Positions 10,998-22,369 of a DNA stretch of 64,000 nt are shown here, piece after piece. The DNA is taken from NCBI GenBank assembly GCA_903871235.1, contig CAIQGA010000142.1, positions 1 through 64,000 on the forward strand, read 5' to 3'. The DNA comes from an uncultured Chlorobiaceae bacterium. GTDB lineage: Bacteria > Bacteroidota > Chlorobiia > Chlorobiales > Chlorobiaceae. The notes beneath the pieces were generated by a model. That model was not told the origin of the DNA and searched no databases. It was given only the letters and a program-made list of their open reading frames with translations. The stretch's first letter is position 1, and every line of letters starts with the position of its first letter. Made by a program: the position numbers and the translations under genes.

Positions 10998-11057
10998 CCA
11001 TTAAAAAAAGGGTCGTTGGCACTGGCCATTTCTAAATTTGAAACAAATTTTCTTGTA

Positions 11058-12395
11058 GTGAAAATAACCATATTTGGTTCGGGGTATGTCGGGCTTGTTA
11101 CTGGCGCATGTTTTGCAGAGGTCGGTAATGATGTTCTTTGTGTCGATATTGACCAGAAGAAAATTGACAGTCTCAATGAAGGCAAAATTCCAATTCATGA
11201 GCCCGGTCTTGATGAAATTGTTGCTGCAAACATCAAGGAGGGTCGGTTACGCTTTACCTCTGATTTGCGTGAGGGTGTTGAATTTGGCTTGTATCAGTTC
11301 ATTGCCGTAGGAACTCCTCCGGATGAAGATGGCTCGGCTGATTTGCGCCATGTACTCAGTGTGGCAGAAACTATCGGTACATACATGATGGAGTACCGGA
11401 TTATCATCAATAAATCCACAGTGCCGGTTGGTACCGCTGATCTCGTGAGGGAAAAAATAGCTTCGGTTCTTGTGGAGAGAAAAGCGGCTATTGACTTTGA
11501 TGTGGTTTCAAATCCTGAGTTTCTCAAGGAGGGTGATGCGGTCAACGATTTTATGAAACCGGAACGAATTGTGGTGGGCGTCGATAATCCGCGCACCAGG
11601 GAGCTTCTTCGTTTTCTCTACTCTCCCTTCAATCGCAGCCATGAGCGTTTTATTGCCATGGATGTTCGTTCAGCCGAGCTGACCAAGTATGCGGCGAACG
11701 CCATGCTGGCAACAAAAATCAGTTTCATGAATGAGATCGCCAATATTGCCGAGCGGGTTGGTGCCGATGTTGAGGCTGTAAGAAAGGGCATAGGTTCTGA
11801 TTCGAGGATTGGTTTTTCCTTTATCTATCCAGGGATTGGCTATGGTGGCTCCTGTTTTCCCAAGGATGTTCGAGCGCTCGAAAGAACCGCACACAAGCAT
11901 GGTTATCATTCACGGATTTTGCAGGCTGTCGAGGCGGTCAATCATGACCAGAAAAGCTCTATGGTCAGCAAGATAAAGGGACATTTTGAGGATGATATTG
12001 AGGGGCGTGTTTTTGCAATCTGGGGACTCTCTTTCAAGCCGAATACCGATGATATGCGTGAAGCTCCAAGCCGCAGGGTTATTGACGAACTTTTGAGTGG
12101 TGGCGCAAGGGTACGGGTTTATGATCCGGTTGCCATGGATGAGGTCAGAAGAATCTATGGCGAATGTGATGAAATTTTTTATGCATCAAATCCGGAGGAT
12201 GCCATAAAAAGCTCAAATGCTCTTGTGGTGTTGACGGAGTGGCTTGTTTTTCGCAGTCCTGATTTTGAGATGATTAAACGGGATCTCTCTCATCCGGTTG
12301 TTTTTGATGGCCGCAATATCTACAGTCCTGAGTTTATGGAGCAGTTCGGATTTACCTATTACTCTATAGGCCGTCCACCCAGGGGAGTTGCTTGA
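11058..12395 (+). CDS. ugd: UDP-glucose 6-dehydrogenase
   Basis: '[24 protein letters not shown]', '[14 protein letters not shown]', '[17 protein letters not shown]'; GTG start at 11058. Confidence 0.93.
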   Translation: MKITIFGSGYVGLVTGACFAEVGNDVLCVDIDQKKIDSLNEGKIPIHEPGLDEIVAANIKEGRLRFTSDLREGVEFGLYQFIAVGTPPDEDGSADLRHVLSVAETIGTYMMEYRIIINKSTVPVGTADLVREKIASVLVERKAAIDFDVVSNPEFLKEGDAVNDFMKPERIVVGVDNPRTRELLRFLYSPFNRSHERFIAMDVRSAELTKYAANAMLATKISFMNEIANIAERVGADVEAVRKGIGSDSRIGFSFIYPGIGYGGSCFPKDVRALERTAHKHGYHSRILQAVEAVNHDQKSSMVSKIKGHFEDDIEGRVFAIWGLSFKPNTDDMREAPSRRVIDELLSGGARVRVYDPVAMDEVRRIYGECDEIFYASNPEDAIKSSNALVVLTEWLVFRSPDFEMIKRDLSHPVVFDGRNIYSPEFMEQFGFTYYSIGRPPRGVA

Positions 12396-13215
12396 GACCA
12401 CATTCCCATTGCCTGCACTGGTGATGCAGCGGACCGTTTCCATTTCCGAGACGGTAAGCTGCACCTGACAGCAGCGCGTCATTCAGATAGTTTTTTGCTT
12501 TTTCAACGGCGCTCTCCATTTTTTCTCCTTTGGCCATGAATGCCGCAATGGCCGATGAGAGGGTGCACCCGGTACCATGAGTGTTGTTGGTCGTAATTTT
12601 TTTTGAGCTGAACCAGAAAAAACGGTTGCCGTCAAGAAGGCAGTCGCGGCAGTTGTCATCCTCTCCATGCCCTCCTTTTACAAGTACCGCGTTCGCCCCG
12701 TTTTCAAGCAACTTCATTGCGGCCGCCTCTATGGATTCCGGAGTTGCTGGAGCCTTTTTCATGCCGAGGAGCCGGGCGGTTTCCGGTATATTGGGGGTAA
12801 TGAGTGAGGCAAGGGGGAAGAGTTCCTTTTTCATGAGCTGTATCGCCTCCTCCGAAAGAAGAGGAGTACCTCCGGAAGAGGCGAGAATGGTGTCGAGAAT
12901 GATTGGGGGAGTGCCTTGTAATTCTTTCAGTAAGAGGGCTATAGTTTTGATGATGCTGGCGCTTCCAGCCATTCCGATTTTTACCGCATCAATCGGGATG
13001 TCGGATGCAATGGCCCTGAACTGTTCGACCAAAGAGGCTTCGCTCATCGGATATATTGCATTGATTCCTCTTGTGTTTTGGGCGGTCAGGGCAGTGATGA
13101 CCGATAGACCGTAACACTCCAGTGCTGCAAATGTTTTGAGGTCAGCCTGAATTCCGGCTCCGCCGCTACCGTCAGAGCCTGCAATGGTGAGAACGGTTGT
13201 GTATTTTTTTTTCAT
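12364..13215 (-). CDS. thiD: hydroxymethylpyrimidine/phosphomethylpyrimidine kinase
   Basis: '[23 protein letters not shown]', '[20 protein letters not shown]'; tracked ORF 12364-13239. Confidence 0.93.
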   Translation of the reverse strand: MKKKYTTVLTIAGSDGSGGAGIQADLKTFAALECYGLSVITALTAQNTRGINAIYPMSEASLVEQFRAIASDIPIDAVKIGMAGSASIIKTIALLLKELQGTPPIILDTILASSGGTPLLSEEAIQLMKKELFPLASLITPNIPETARLLGMKKAPATPESIEAAAMKLLENGANAVLVKGGHGEDDNCRDCLLDGNRFFWFSSKKITTNNTHGTGCTLSSAIAAFMAKGEKMESAVEKAKNYLNDALLSGAAYRLGNGNGPLHHQCRQWECGLKQLPWVDGL

Positions 13216-13841
13216 GAATGGCTCTTTTGTATGGCGCAAAGAAGGTTGTGGGCAGCGAGGGTGGGGTCAGTCGCCCTGCTCACTGCAGAAATGACGGCCA
13301 CAGCGGAGGCGCCGGAGGCGATAAGCGATGCTGCGTTTTCATGGCTGATGCCTCCAATGGCCACAATCGGCAAAGAGATATGGGCGGCTGCCTGTCGCAG
13401 GGTTTCGGGGCCCAATGGAGCATACTCTTTCTCCTTTGAAGAGGTCGGAAAGATATGGCCGAAGCCGATATAGTTGGCCCCATCCTTTTCTGCCTGCATC
13501 GCCTCCTTGATAGATGATGCAGAAACTCCAATAATGCGATCTTGTCCGAGGAGTTTTCGCGCTGCTTCAATTGGCATGTCTTGCTGGCCGAGGTGCACGC
13601 CGTCCGCCTGGCTTGCCATGGCAATATCAACACGGTCATTGATGATGCAGAGTGCCCTGTATTGCCGGCAAAGCTTCCGGATTGTAACAGCCCATAAAAA
13701 AAGCTGGCTTCCGGATGCCTGTTTATGGCGGAGCTGGATCATGCCAGCCCCTCCCTTGAGTGCATGTTCAGCAAGGGAAACGGGGCAGAGTGTTTCATCG
13801 GTTATGAAACAGAAAAATGGTGGGTGGGGCATCATGGGCAT
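13212..13841 (-). CDS. thiE: thiamine-phosphate synthase
   Basis: 'MIQLRHKQASGSQL', 'IINDRVDIAMASQADGVHLGQQDMP', 'GFGHIFPTSSKE'. Confidence 0.88.
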   Translation of the reverse strand: MPMMPHPPFFCFITDETLCPVSLAEHALKGGAGMIQLRHKQASGSQLFLWAVTIRKLCRQYRALCIINDRVDIAMASQADGVHLGQQDMPIEAARKLLGQDRIIGVSASSIKEAMQAEKDGANYIGFGHIFPTSSKEKEYAPLGPETLRQAAAHISLPIVAIGGISHENAASLIASGASAVAVISAVSRATDPTLAAHNLLCAIQKSHS

Positions 13842-14488
13842 GACGGATTCATGTTGAAATAAAGTTCTTCAATTGTGTCAGCAAATCTGAAACTATCTTG
13901 AAAGAGGGAGAGTGCGGCAATTCCGTAGGCACCTTTTGCCATGCAAAGTGGGGCGTTTTTGGGAGTGATGCCGCCCAATGCAAAGACGGGAAGTGAGGTT
14001 GCCTGGCAGATCGCTTCAAGTTTTTCGATACCCTGAGGTGCCCCGTAGACTCTTTTTGAGGGAGTGTCGAATACCGGACCGAAGAGCAGATAATCTGCAC
14101 CGGCCTCTTCAGCAATGCGCATGGCTGAGAGAGAGTGTGCACTGCAGCCATAGATCAATTTCGGGGCAAGAGGGCGAAGCACTTTGACTGAACAGGCGTT
14201 TTCCGGTAAATGTACTCCATCAAGGCTAGCCGCAAGGGCAAGATCAAGCCGTTCATTCATCAGCAAAAGCGTGTTTTCATGAAGCTCAATTTCCCTTGCT
14301 TTGAGAGCCAGCGTCAAAAGTTCTTTTGCGCTGAGCTTTTTTTCCCTGATTTGCACCATGCAGGAGAGTGAGCGGGGGAGCCGGGTAAGCTGATTAAGGA
14401 GTAGTTTGCCATTTTCAGCGCTCTCCACTCCGCTACTGACAAGGTAGATGCGCGGAAGGGGGGCTGTTTTTGTTCGATTGCTATGCAT
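13832..14488 (-). CDS. ThiE/TenI-like paralog
   Basis: TIM-barrel family match ('VQIREKKLSAKELL', 'LMNERLDLALAASLDGVHLPENA', 'FGPVFDTPSKRVYG') with TenI-like motif deviations. Confidence 0.78.
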   Translation of the reverse strand: MHSNRTKTAPLPRIYLVSSGVESAENGKLLLNQLTRLPRSLSCMVQIREKKLSAKELLTLALKAREIELHENTLLLMNERLDLALAASLDGVHLPENACSVKVLRPLAPKLIYGCSAHSLSAMRIAEEAGADYLLFGPVFDTPSKRVYGAPQGIEKLEAICQATSLPVFALGGITPKNAPLCMAKGAYGIAALSLFQDSFRFADTIEELYFNMNPSCP

Positions 14489-14578
14489 GATAAAAAGGCT
14501 TTGAATTGTATCGCACTATAAATATTATTAACGGTAGTAGCAACAGACACTTTCTGAAACCACGTTAACTCTTTTGTA

Positions 14579-15058
14579 ATGAGTATTGTCGAAGAAAAAA
14601 TCATCCAGATCGGTTTTATTTTGCCGCAGTTGCCCTCCGCAGCCGGGCTTTATTCACCCGCTGTCCGGAGTGGAAATCTGGTCTATACATCGGGTCAACT
14701 TCCACTTTTTGACGGGAAGCTTGTGGAGCCAGGTGGAAAAGGAGTGGTTAATGAGGAGCGAAAAGAGGACGCAGTTCATGCCTCAAGAGTCGCACTTCTT
14801 AATGCGCTTGCTGCAATTAAATCGGTAACAGGGACGCTCGACAGTATTGAGAGAATTGTTAAACTTACCCTTTATGTCGCCAGTGAACAGGGTTTTTCGA
14901 GCCAACATCTTGTTGCCAATGGAGCATCTTCATTGCTGCACGAGATTTTCGGGGAGCGGGGGAGCCATGCCAGAAGCGCTGTAGGTGTTGCCGCATTACC
15001 ACTCAATGCAAGTCTTGAAATTGAGCTTATTGCCCAGTGCAAATTCCCTGTCAGTTAA
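14579..15058 (+). CDS. RidA/YjgF family protein
   Basis: '[26 protein letters not shown]', '[28 protein letters not shown]'. Confidence 0.9.
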   Translation: MSIVEEKIIQIGFILPQLPSAAGLYSPAVRSGNLVYTSGQLPLFDGKLVEPGGKGVVNEERKEDAVHASRVALLNALAAIKSVTGTLDSIERIVKLTLYVASEQGFSSQHLVANGASSLLHEIFGERGSHARSAVGVAALPLNASLEIELIAQCKFPVS

Positions 15059-15800
15059 GATTATCAGAAGCCCTTATCGTCCTATCTGCTCGATTTAATT
15101 CTGCAAGACAGAAGCGAAAAAAAAGCCATTATCTTACCATAAATCACACACCTTTCAATAATTTAGCCGTAAAAAAACTGTTGTTAGGTTTGTGGTTTAT
15201 GCTCATTTATTTCAAGAGTAATCAATAGTAATAAACTGAAAAACAATATGGATCAGAAACTTAAGGTGACATGATAGTCTGGCTTTTTTTTAGATAAAAA
15301 AAGTTTTAAACTCTTTATTTTTTCTTTATGTAGATCATATTAAATTCTTTTAATTGAATCTATTGTGTGTTTTTATTTAATATTTATTTTAAGTATTTTC
15401 TGATTATAAAAACTTCTTCATTTTGGTATAAAGTTTGGTTAATCTATCTTGTTTTTATTGTTTGTTGTTTGTTGTGTTTTTGTTTTGCTTGTTTGTTTTT
15501 GTTGCTTGTTTTTTTTTCTTTTTTTCTTTTGTTGTTTTTCATTTTTGTGTTGCCTTGTTTTGTGTTCTTTTTGATTAATCTCCGACATTTCTTTTTGTTT
15601 TTTATTCTTTTTATTCTCATTGCTTTTGGTGTTATTTGTTTTGATCGTTTGGGGGTGGTATCTCTTCTTAAAGTGTGGCGAAGCTCTTGTATGGGTTGGC
15701 CGGTTGTGTAAGGTTCGTTTGCGATTGTGATGTGTGATTGGTAAACTGCGGTTCAGCAAATGATATTGATCTCTTCTTTCCGGCAATTAACCAATCCTTT

Positions 15801-17456
15801 ATGCCTCGTCTATTGATTGTTGTTTTGATGCTTTTTATGCTTGTTTTTGGCGTTTTTCTTGGCACCAGGCTTGACCTGAGTGGAGAGGGGCGACCAGGAA
15901 AGCAGAAAAAAATTCTTGAGGCATACGGCTTGATTAAGCAGTTTTATGTTGATGAAGTTGATGGTGACAGTCTTGCTGGTGCAGGTGTTGAGGGGATGGC
16001 CGATTTTCTTGATCCTCATACAGTTTATCTCGACCCTGAAAAGGCATCTTACTCCCAAGCTGAGTTGGATGGCAATTTTGATGGCATAGGCATAGAGCTT
16101 GATATTATCAACGACACCCTTTTTGTTGTTACTCCTCTTTCGGGTGGGCCGAGTGCTTCCATTGGGATTTCTGCCGGAGACCGTATTATTGCCATTGACT
16201 CTGTTTCAGCGGTCGGTATTTCATCCCGGGAGGCGCTTGAAAAACTCAGGGGAAAGCGGGGTACGAAGGTGCGGTTGAAAGTACTCAGGCCTCTGAGTGG
16301 CAAGGTTCTTGAGTTTCTTGTTGCCCGGGGAAAAATATCGACATCGAGTATTGATGCCGCCTTCATGATTGACAACCGGGTGGGATATATTCGATTGAGT
16401 CGTTTTATGGCCACGACGGCTGTTGAGTTTCACAGCGCGCTTGCCTTGTTGAAAAAGCAGGGTATGGAGCGTCTTGTTCTTGATGTGCGGGGAAACCCTG
16501 GAGGATTTCTTGGACAGGTCGTGGAGGTTGCTGATGAATTCCTGACCAAAGGGCAGTTGATTGTTTATACCAAAAGCCGCAACGGTGGTGCGAAGGAGGA
16601 GCGTTACATTGCGACCTCTGGCGGTATTTATGAAAAAGGTGATCTGGTTGTGCTTGTCGATAAGGGAAGCGCTTCGGCATCTGAAATTCTTGCCGGGGCT
16701 CTGCAGGATAATAAACGGGCGGTCGTTGTTGGTGAACTCTCTTTCGGTAAAGGTCTGGTACAGTGCCAATTTTCGTTTACTGACGGTTCAGCCCTTCGCT
16801 TGACAGTATCGAGATATTATACCCCTTCCGGTCGGCAGATTCAGCGACTTTATCGTAAAGGTGTTGCTGGGCGTAATCATTATTTTCGGGATGGAATAAT
16901 AAATATTCATCCAGAGAAACTCTTAGCACACCCCAAGAGTTTTTTGTTCTTCAGAAACAGTGATGTTACGGTATACAAAACAACCACTCTCCCCTTTTTG
17001 GTGGCATCGCTCAAAGGTGGTAAGGGTGATGGGCTGAGTGCATTGTCAGCATTGAAGGATGCGGGCGGAGTTATCCCCGATTATTGGGCGACTGGCAGGC
17101 TCTTTTCCGGTTTTTATCAGTCACTCTATCAGTCAGGCGCTTTTGATGACATTGCGCGAAAGCTTCTCGACAATCCCCGAAGCTCTGTTCAGCGCCACCG
17201 TGTTTCGATGGAGCGTTTTATTGCCGACTATTCTGAAGATGATGGGTTTGAAGCTCTTGTGGTAAAAACCTGCAAGTTAAAAAAAATTACTTTTAACCGG
17301 GTTGCTTTTATCCTCGATAGAAAATACATTGCACGTGCCGTCAAATTGAGAATAGCCCATCAGCTTTTTGGCACTGAAGGTCAGGTAAGGTTTTTTGTGC
17401 AGGGCGCTGACCCCCTCGTCAAGATAGCCGCAACAGTGCCGGTCAGCCAACCTTGA
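15801..17456 (+). CDS. S41 carboxyl-terminal processing protease
   Basis: PDZ-like segment, 'DVRGNPGGFL', 'VDKGSASASEILAGALQDNKRAVVVGELSFGKGLVQ'; start within tracked ORF 15738-17456. Confidence 0.9.
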   Translation: MPRLLIVVLMLFMLVFGVFLGTRLDLSGEGRPGKQKKILEAYGLIKQFYVDEVDGDSLAGAGVEGMADFLDPHTVYLDPEKASYSQAELDGNFDGIGIELDIINDTLFVVTPLSGGPSASIGISAGDRIIAIDSVSAVGISSREALEKLRGKRGTKVRLKVLRPLSGKVLEFLVARGKISTSSIDAAFMIDNRVGYIRLSRFMATTAVEFHSALALLKKQGMERLVLDVRGNPGGFLGQVVEVADEFLTKGQLIVYTKSRNGGAKEERYIATSGGIYEKGDLVVLVDKGSASASEILAGALQDNKRAVVVGELSFGKGLVQCQFSFTDGSALRLTVSRYYTPSGRQIQRLYRKGVAGRNHYFRDGIINIHPEKLLAHPKSFLFFRNSDVTVYKTTTLPFLVASLKGGKGDGLSALSALKDAGGVIPDYWATGRLFSGFYQSLYQSGAFDDIARKLLDNPRSSVQRHRVSMERFIADYSEDDGFEALVVKTCKLKKITFNRVAFILDRKYIARAVKLRIAHQLFGTEGQVRFFVQGADPLVKIAATVPVSQP

Positions 17457-17522
17457 CAAGTACGCACAGAGAGTCGCCGGGGTATAGGTTCTATTTTATT
17501 AACTATCATTAACATTGTTACT

Positions 17523-18179
17523 ATGTCGATACTTAAAAAAATTCATAACGCTGCCTGTACGTTACGGCTTAAAAATGACTGGCTGAAAATATATACATGC
17601 CCTCTTCCGTCCTCCGATTTTCTTTCGTTTGTTGCCATTGCGATCATTGATGCTCCGCAACATTCAGTTTTAAGTCTTTTGTATGACATTGACGTTGCAA
17701 CTGAATGGGTCTGGAAAACAAGAGAGATGAAGCTGCTGCAGGAGTTAAGTAACGATGAGGGACGGATTGTCTATCAGCTTGTCAGTGCTCCCTGGCCTGT
17801 TTCTGACCGTGAAATCATCACCAGATCGCAGGGGTATATGGATCCTGAAACTTCTGAAGTTTTTATCAAGCTTGAGTGTGTGGCTGATTATTTGCCAGAA
17901 AACAACAAATATGTTCGTGTTCCCGAGCTTGAGGGTGCATGGAACATCATTCCTCTTTCAGAGAACCAGTGCAGGGTTGTTTTTCGCCTGCACATCGAAC
18001 CCGGCGGAGAGATTCCATCCTGGCTTGCCAACATTGCTGTTATCGATACACCTTATCACACCCTGGTCAATTTGCGGGAAATGGTCAAGAAGGAAAAGTA
18101 TATGACTCCGATTGATGCTCCCTTCAAAAAATCGGCTGAAGATGTTATTCAGCATTATGAGAAGTTTATAGCCGATTGA
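17523..18179 (+). CDS. START/Bet v1-like lipid-binding domain protein
   Basis: '[22 protein letters not shown]', '[31 protein letters not shown]'. Confidence 0.75.
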   Translation: MSILKKIHNAACTLRLKNDWLKIYTCPLPSSDFLSFVAIAIIDAPQHSVLSLLYDIDVATEWVWKTREMKLLQELSNDEGRIVYQLVSAPWPVSDREIITRSQGYMDPETSEVFIKLECVADYLPENNKYVRVPELEGAWNIIPLSENQCRVVFRLHIEPGGEIPSWLANIAVIDTPYHTLVNLREMVKKEKYMTPIDAPFKKSAEDVIQHYEKFIAD

Positions 18180-18231
18180 TGTGTCGGGATTTTTCTGGTG
18201 GCAGGCTCAATAATTTTACAAGAGAGAATGT

Positions 18232-18870
18232 ATGGATGTCGCATTAATACTTCATGGCGATTGGGAGTTTCGCGTTGAGCACAAAGGTATCAGAATTTTT
18301 TCTTCAAAGGTAAGTGGTTCTGATATTTGCGGTTTCAAGGGAGAGACTGAAATGGCTGTTTCAATGAAAAAGCTGATCAGTCTTTTTCACGACATGGGAA
18401 GCTACCATCGCTGGGTTCATCAGCTTGCAGAGATGGAAGTTCTTGAAAAAAATGACACGACAGAGTACGTTGTTCGCCAGATTATCAATACCCCCTGGCC
18501 GTTGCAAAAGAGGGAGATGATTTTGCGTACCGGGTTGGTGCCGGTTGGAGAGAATGCCGTCGGGGTTACCATGAGGGGAGAGCCGGATTATCTACCGGAT
18601 AATCCGAAATATCACCGGGTACGTCATTCGATGGGCATGTGGGTTTTTACTCCGACTGGTCACGGAACTGTCCATATCTCGTTTGTGATGCATGTCGATC
18701 CCGGAAAGGATGTTCCTGTCCCGGTCAGTAATGCAGGGATGTTTGAGGTGCCCTTCTATTCATTGAACAATATGAGGACTCTCGTGATGGATGGTTCTTA
18801 TGCCCCGTCCTATCCAAAGGAAATAGATGAGCATCTCTCTATAGTTGAAGATACTGCTGATAAGCCTTGA
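18232..18870 (+). CDS. START/Bet v1-like lipid-binding domain protein, tandem paralog
   Basis: 'VRQIINTPWPLQKREMILRTG', 'HVDPGKDVPVPVSNAGMFEVPFYSLNNMRTLVM'. Confidence 0.75.
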   Translation: MDVALILHGDWEFRVEHKGIRIFSSKVSGSDICGFKGETEMAVSMKKLISLFHDMGSYHRWVHQLAEMEVLEKNDTTEYVVRQIINTPWPLQKREMILRTGLVPVGENAVGVTMRGEPDYLPDNPKYHRVRHSMGMWVFTPTGHGTVHISFVMHVDPGKDVPVPVSNAGMFEVPFYSLNNMRTLVMDGSYAPSYPKEIDEHLSIVEDTADKP

Positions 18871-19825
18871 TGAGTTTTTCGGCTCTGGCAGGTACAACTC
18901 CTACCTCCTGGCAAACCGTTCCGGCAGCAAGGTTGGCTATGGTTGCATTGGTTACGATATCAAGACCGACAGCAGCGCCGAGTGCAAGAATACCGATAAC
19001 GGTGTCTCCGGCACCAGAAACGTCGGTAACCTCCAGAGAGGTTGCTTCAATATGGGTGAATGAACCGTTGTAGACGGTGACGCCTTTGTCGCCCCTTGTG
19101 ACGATAATGGTGTCAGCCTCAATTTTTTCTTGAAGCATGAGGCAAGCAGTCTCAACTTCATCGTCGTTGTTGTGGAGTACGATGCCCAGTGATGCGGCCA
19201 TTTCGGAGAGGTTTGGCTTGAAAATTGAGCACCCTTTGTAGGCAAAAAAATTCCGGAGTTTTGGGTCGACAAGTACCGGTACATTATGCAGTTTTGCTGA
19301 TGTAATAATGTGCCGGATAACCGATGCACTAAGGAGCCCTTTATTGTAGTCTTCCAGTACAACAGCGTCAATTGACTGGATTATGGCATCAAAAGAGTCA
19401 AGAATTATTCGCTCAATTTCCACATCAACTTCCTTTCTGCTTTCGAAGTCCACCCTTGTAATATGGTGGTTTTGTGAAAGGATTCTTGTTTTGCATGTCG
19501 TTGGTCTGGAGGGATCGCAGATCATTCCTTCGGTTGCAAGCCCGCGACTGCGAAAGAGATCGAGGAGTATCTCCCTGTTGCCATCCGACCCGGTAATGCC
19601 GATCAATAATGTTTCTGATCCGAGCGAGAGGGTGTTGAGTGCAACATTTGCGGCCCCCCCAAGTCGGTGCTCTTCGTGAGTGACATCGACAACCGGTACT
19701 GGATATTCCGGCGAGATGCGTGAGACATGGCCGAAAATATACTTGTCGAGCATAATGTCACCAATAACGGCAATTCTTTTGCTGTGAAAAGAGTCGAGGA
19801 GGGTTTTTATGGCGCAGGTTGTCAT
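18839..19825 (-). CDS. rfaE1: D-glycero-beta-D-manno-heptose-7-phosphate kinase (PfkB family)
   Basis: 'AVIGDIMLDKYIFGHVSRISPEYPVPVVDVTHEEHRLGGAANVALN', 'DVSGAGDTVIGILALG'. Confidence 0.88.
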   Translation of the reverse strand: MTTCAIKTLLDSFHSKRIAVIGDIMLDKYIFGHVSRISPEYPVPVVDVTHEEHRLGGAANVALNTLSLGSETLLIGITGSDGNREILLDLFRSRGLATEGMICDPSRPTTCKTRILSQNHHITRVDFESRKEVDVEIERIILDSFDAIIQSIDAVVLEDYNKGLLSASVIRHIITSAKLHNVPVLVDPKLRNFFAYKGCSIFKPNLSEMAASLGIVLHNNDDEVETACLMLQEKIEADTIIVTRGDKGVTVYNGSFTHIEATSLEVTDVSGAGDTVIGILALGAAVGLDIVTNATIANLAAGTVCQEVGVVPARAEKLIKAYQQYLQL

Positions 19826-19990
19826 AACTTCTTGTTTATTGATGTGTTCTGCCGTTGTTAAATTAAAAAATAGTAACAAAAATCAAACTTGGCAATGAAT
19901 GTTATGATTGTATGGTTTTATTTTTTGCTATTTTTTGTTATAATCAAAGCTAAGCATTTTTAGGCGTTATCTGTAAAAAAGCAGGAACCA

Positions 19991-21340
19991 ATGTTTGATA
20001 GTTTAAGTGATAAATTAGAGGCCACCTTTAAAAAGCTGGCTGGACAGGCTACCATTAATGAGGTCAATATTGGTATCGCAATGCGCGATATCAAGAGAGC
20101 TCTGCTTGGTGCCGATGTCAACTACAAGGTAGCAAAGAAATTAATTGAAGATATACGGGAGAAATCTCTCGGCGAACAGGTCATCAAAAGCGTGTCGCCA
20201 GCGCAGATGATCGTCAAAATTGTTTATGATGAGCTGACAGAACTGATGGGTGGCGAGCAGAAGCCGCTGAACCTTTCACCAAAGAAACTGCCCGCGATCA
20301 TTATGGTTGCCGGTTTGCAGGGTTCTGGAAAAACGACATTCTGCGCCAAACTGGCGTTACGGCTGAAAAAGAGTGGAAAACAGCCGATGCTTGTTGCTGC
20401 AGACGTCTATCGTCCAGCAGCGGTTGATCAGCTTAGGGCACTTGGCCAGCAGGTTGATGTCCCCGTTTTTGCCATTGAAGAGCAGGATGCCATGAAGGCG
20501 GCCATTCAAGGGCTCGAGGCTGCGCGGTCAGCGGCAAAAGATGTTGTTATTATCGATACTGCCGGACGGTTGCAGATTGATCAGGTTATGATGGCTGAGG
20601 CTGAGGCGCTGAAAGATGCACTCAAGCCTGATGAACTTCTCTTCGTTGTTGACTCCATGATGGGTCAGGAGGCGGTCAATACAGCAAAGGCTTTCAATGA
20701 TCGTCTTGATTTTGACGGTGTTGTGCTTACGAAACTCGACGGTGATTCAAGGGGCGGTGCCGCACTCTCGATTCGCCAGGTTGTTGAAAAGCCGATTAAA
20801 TTTATCAGCATCGGCGAGAAGGTCGACGACCTTGACTTGTTCTATCCTGATCGTATGGCCCAGAGGATTCTGGGAATGGGTGATATTGTGAGCTTTGTTG
20901 AAAAAGCCCAGGAAAACCTTGATCTTGAGAAGACGCTTGAGATGCAGAAGAAGTTGATGAAGAATGAATTCGATCTTAACGACTTTTTTGACCAGTTGCA
21001 GCAGCTCAAGAAAATGGGTTCGATTCAGGGATTGATTGAAATGGTGCCGGGGTTAAACAAGATGGTGCCAAAGCAGGATCTTGAGAATCTTGATTTCAAG
21101 CCCATCGAGGCGATGATCAATTCTATGACAAAGCAGGAAAAAATGACTCCCGATATCATTAACGGAAGCCGTAGGCAGCGAATTGCCAAGGGGAGTGGTA
21201 CGAAAGTTCAGGAGGTTAACTTGCTGCTGAAACAATTCGGGGAGATGAAGAAGATGATGCGCTCGGTATCAAAGCTGTCTCAGTCTGGCAGAAAAATTAC
21301 GTCGCAGAATCTTGCGCTTGACAAGTTTTTAAAACGATAG
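19991..21340 (+). CDS. ffh: signal recognition particle protein Ffh
   Basis: '[17 protein letters not shown]', '[13 protein letters not shown]', '[15 protein letters not shown]', M-domain. Confidence 0.97.
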   Translation: MFDSLSDKLEATFKKLAGQATINEVNIGIAMRDIKRALLGADVNYKVAKKLIEDIREKSLGEQVIKSVSPAQMIVKIVYDELTELMGGEQKPLNLSPKKLPAIIMVAGLQGSGKTTFCAKLALRLKKSGKQPMLVAADVYRPAAVDQLRALGQQVDVPVFAIEEQDAMKAAIQGLEAARSAAKDVVIIDTAGRLQIDQVMMAEAEALKDALKPDELLFVVDSMMGQEAVNTAKAFNDRLDFDGVVLTKLDGDSRGGAALSIRQVVEKPIKFISIGEKVDDLDLFYPDRMAQRILGMGDIVSFVEKAQENLDLEKTLEMQKKLMKNEFDLNDFFDQLQQLKKMGSIQGLIEMVPGLNKMVPKQDLENLDFKPIEAMINSMTKQEKMTPDIINGSRRQRIAKGSGTKVQEVNLLLKQFGEMKKMMRSVSKLSQSGRKITSQNLALDKFLKR

Positions 21341-21388
21341 ATTGTACATTCACTGTTAACAGTAAACATTAACTAAAATACTTTAGCC

Positions 21389-21799
21389 TTGGTAAAGATT
21401 AGACTGAAAAGAGCAGGAAGAAAAAAATTGCCGGTATACCAGATTGTCGTGGCCGATGCACGCTCACCAAGGGATGGCAAATTTCTTGAAGTTGTTGGCA
21501 CTTATCAGCCGACAGCGAAACCACATGCTATCACCATTAAAAAAGATCGTATTGTTTATTGGATGCAGACTGGCGCACAGCCAACGGCAACCGTGAACAG
21601 TCTTATCCGCACAACTGGATTGCTCTATGAACTCAGGCTCAAAAGCATGGGTCGCAGCGAGGAAGAGATTTCAGCCGAGATGGAAAAGTGGCAGCAGCAT
21701 CAGAACGTAAGACGCCAGAAGAGACTTGCACTGAAATCCCATCGTCGTACTGCCAAAAAAGAGGCAGAAGTGAAAGCTGCTACAGGTGGAGAGGCGTAA
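21389..21799 (+). CDS. rpsP: 30S ribosomal protein S16
   Basis: '[40 protein letters not shown]'; TTG start; operon context. Confidence 0.96.
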   Translation: MVKIRLKRAGRKKLPVYQIVVADARSPRDGKFLEVVGTYQPTAKPHAITIKKDRIVYWMQTGAQPTATVNSLIRTTGLLYELRLKSMGRSEEEISAEMEKWQQHQNVRRQKRLALKSHRRTAKKEAEVKAATGGEA

Positions 21800-21824
21800 T
21801 TACTTTTTTTAGGGTGAGGTCACA

Positions 21825-22328
21825 ATGGAACTCTATCTGACAGGCATTATTCTCAAACCGAAAGGGTTGAAGGGTGAGGTGAAGGTGGAGCCGATTACGG
21901 ACTTCCCTGAAAGTTTTCTCTCCCGCAAGGAGTATTACGCAGGGGTGTCCGTCGATTCGGTTGAGCGGTTGAAGGTACAAAAAGCCGTTCTTGGTGGAGG
22001 GTTTGCATGGTTGTTCTTTGAAGGGATTGACAGCATGGAAAAAGCTGAAATGCTTTCGGGCTGGAAACTCTTTATTGAAGAGAGCCAACTTTTGCCACAG
22101 CCGAAGGACCGGGCCTATCTTCATGAGATTATAGGGATGAAGGTTCTTGACCGCACGCGAAGTGAGGTCGGCGTCATTACCAATGTTCTTGATATGCCGG
22201 CACATGAGGTGTATGAGGTGCTGGCAGGCAAAAAAAAGATTCTGGTGCCAGCCATAGAGCAGTTTGTTGAGGAGTTTAATCTTTGTGAACAATACATTGT
22301 TGTGCCGAGATTTGATGAATTCCTGTAA
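21825..22328 (+). CDS. rimM: 16S rRNA processing protein RimM
   Basis: 'LTGIILKPKGLKGEVKVEPITDFPE', PRC-barrel region; operon context. Confidence 0.93.
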   Translation: MELYLTGIILKPKGLKGEVKVEPITDFPESFLSRKEYYAGVSVDSVERLKVQKAVLGGGFAWLFFEGIDSMEKAEMLSGWKLFIEESQLLPQPKDRAYLHEIIGMKVLDRTRSEVGVITNVLDMPAHEVYEVLAGKKKILVPAIEQFVEEFNLCEQYIVVPRFDEFL

Positions 22329-22369
22329 ATGGCAGTGCCTGAAAACGTTTTTGAAACAATTCTCAGCTT

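Noticed and set aside
15367-15711. 114-aa hydrophobic ORF
   Set aside because: Composition artefact of T-rich DNA; no recognisable domain or start context.
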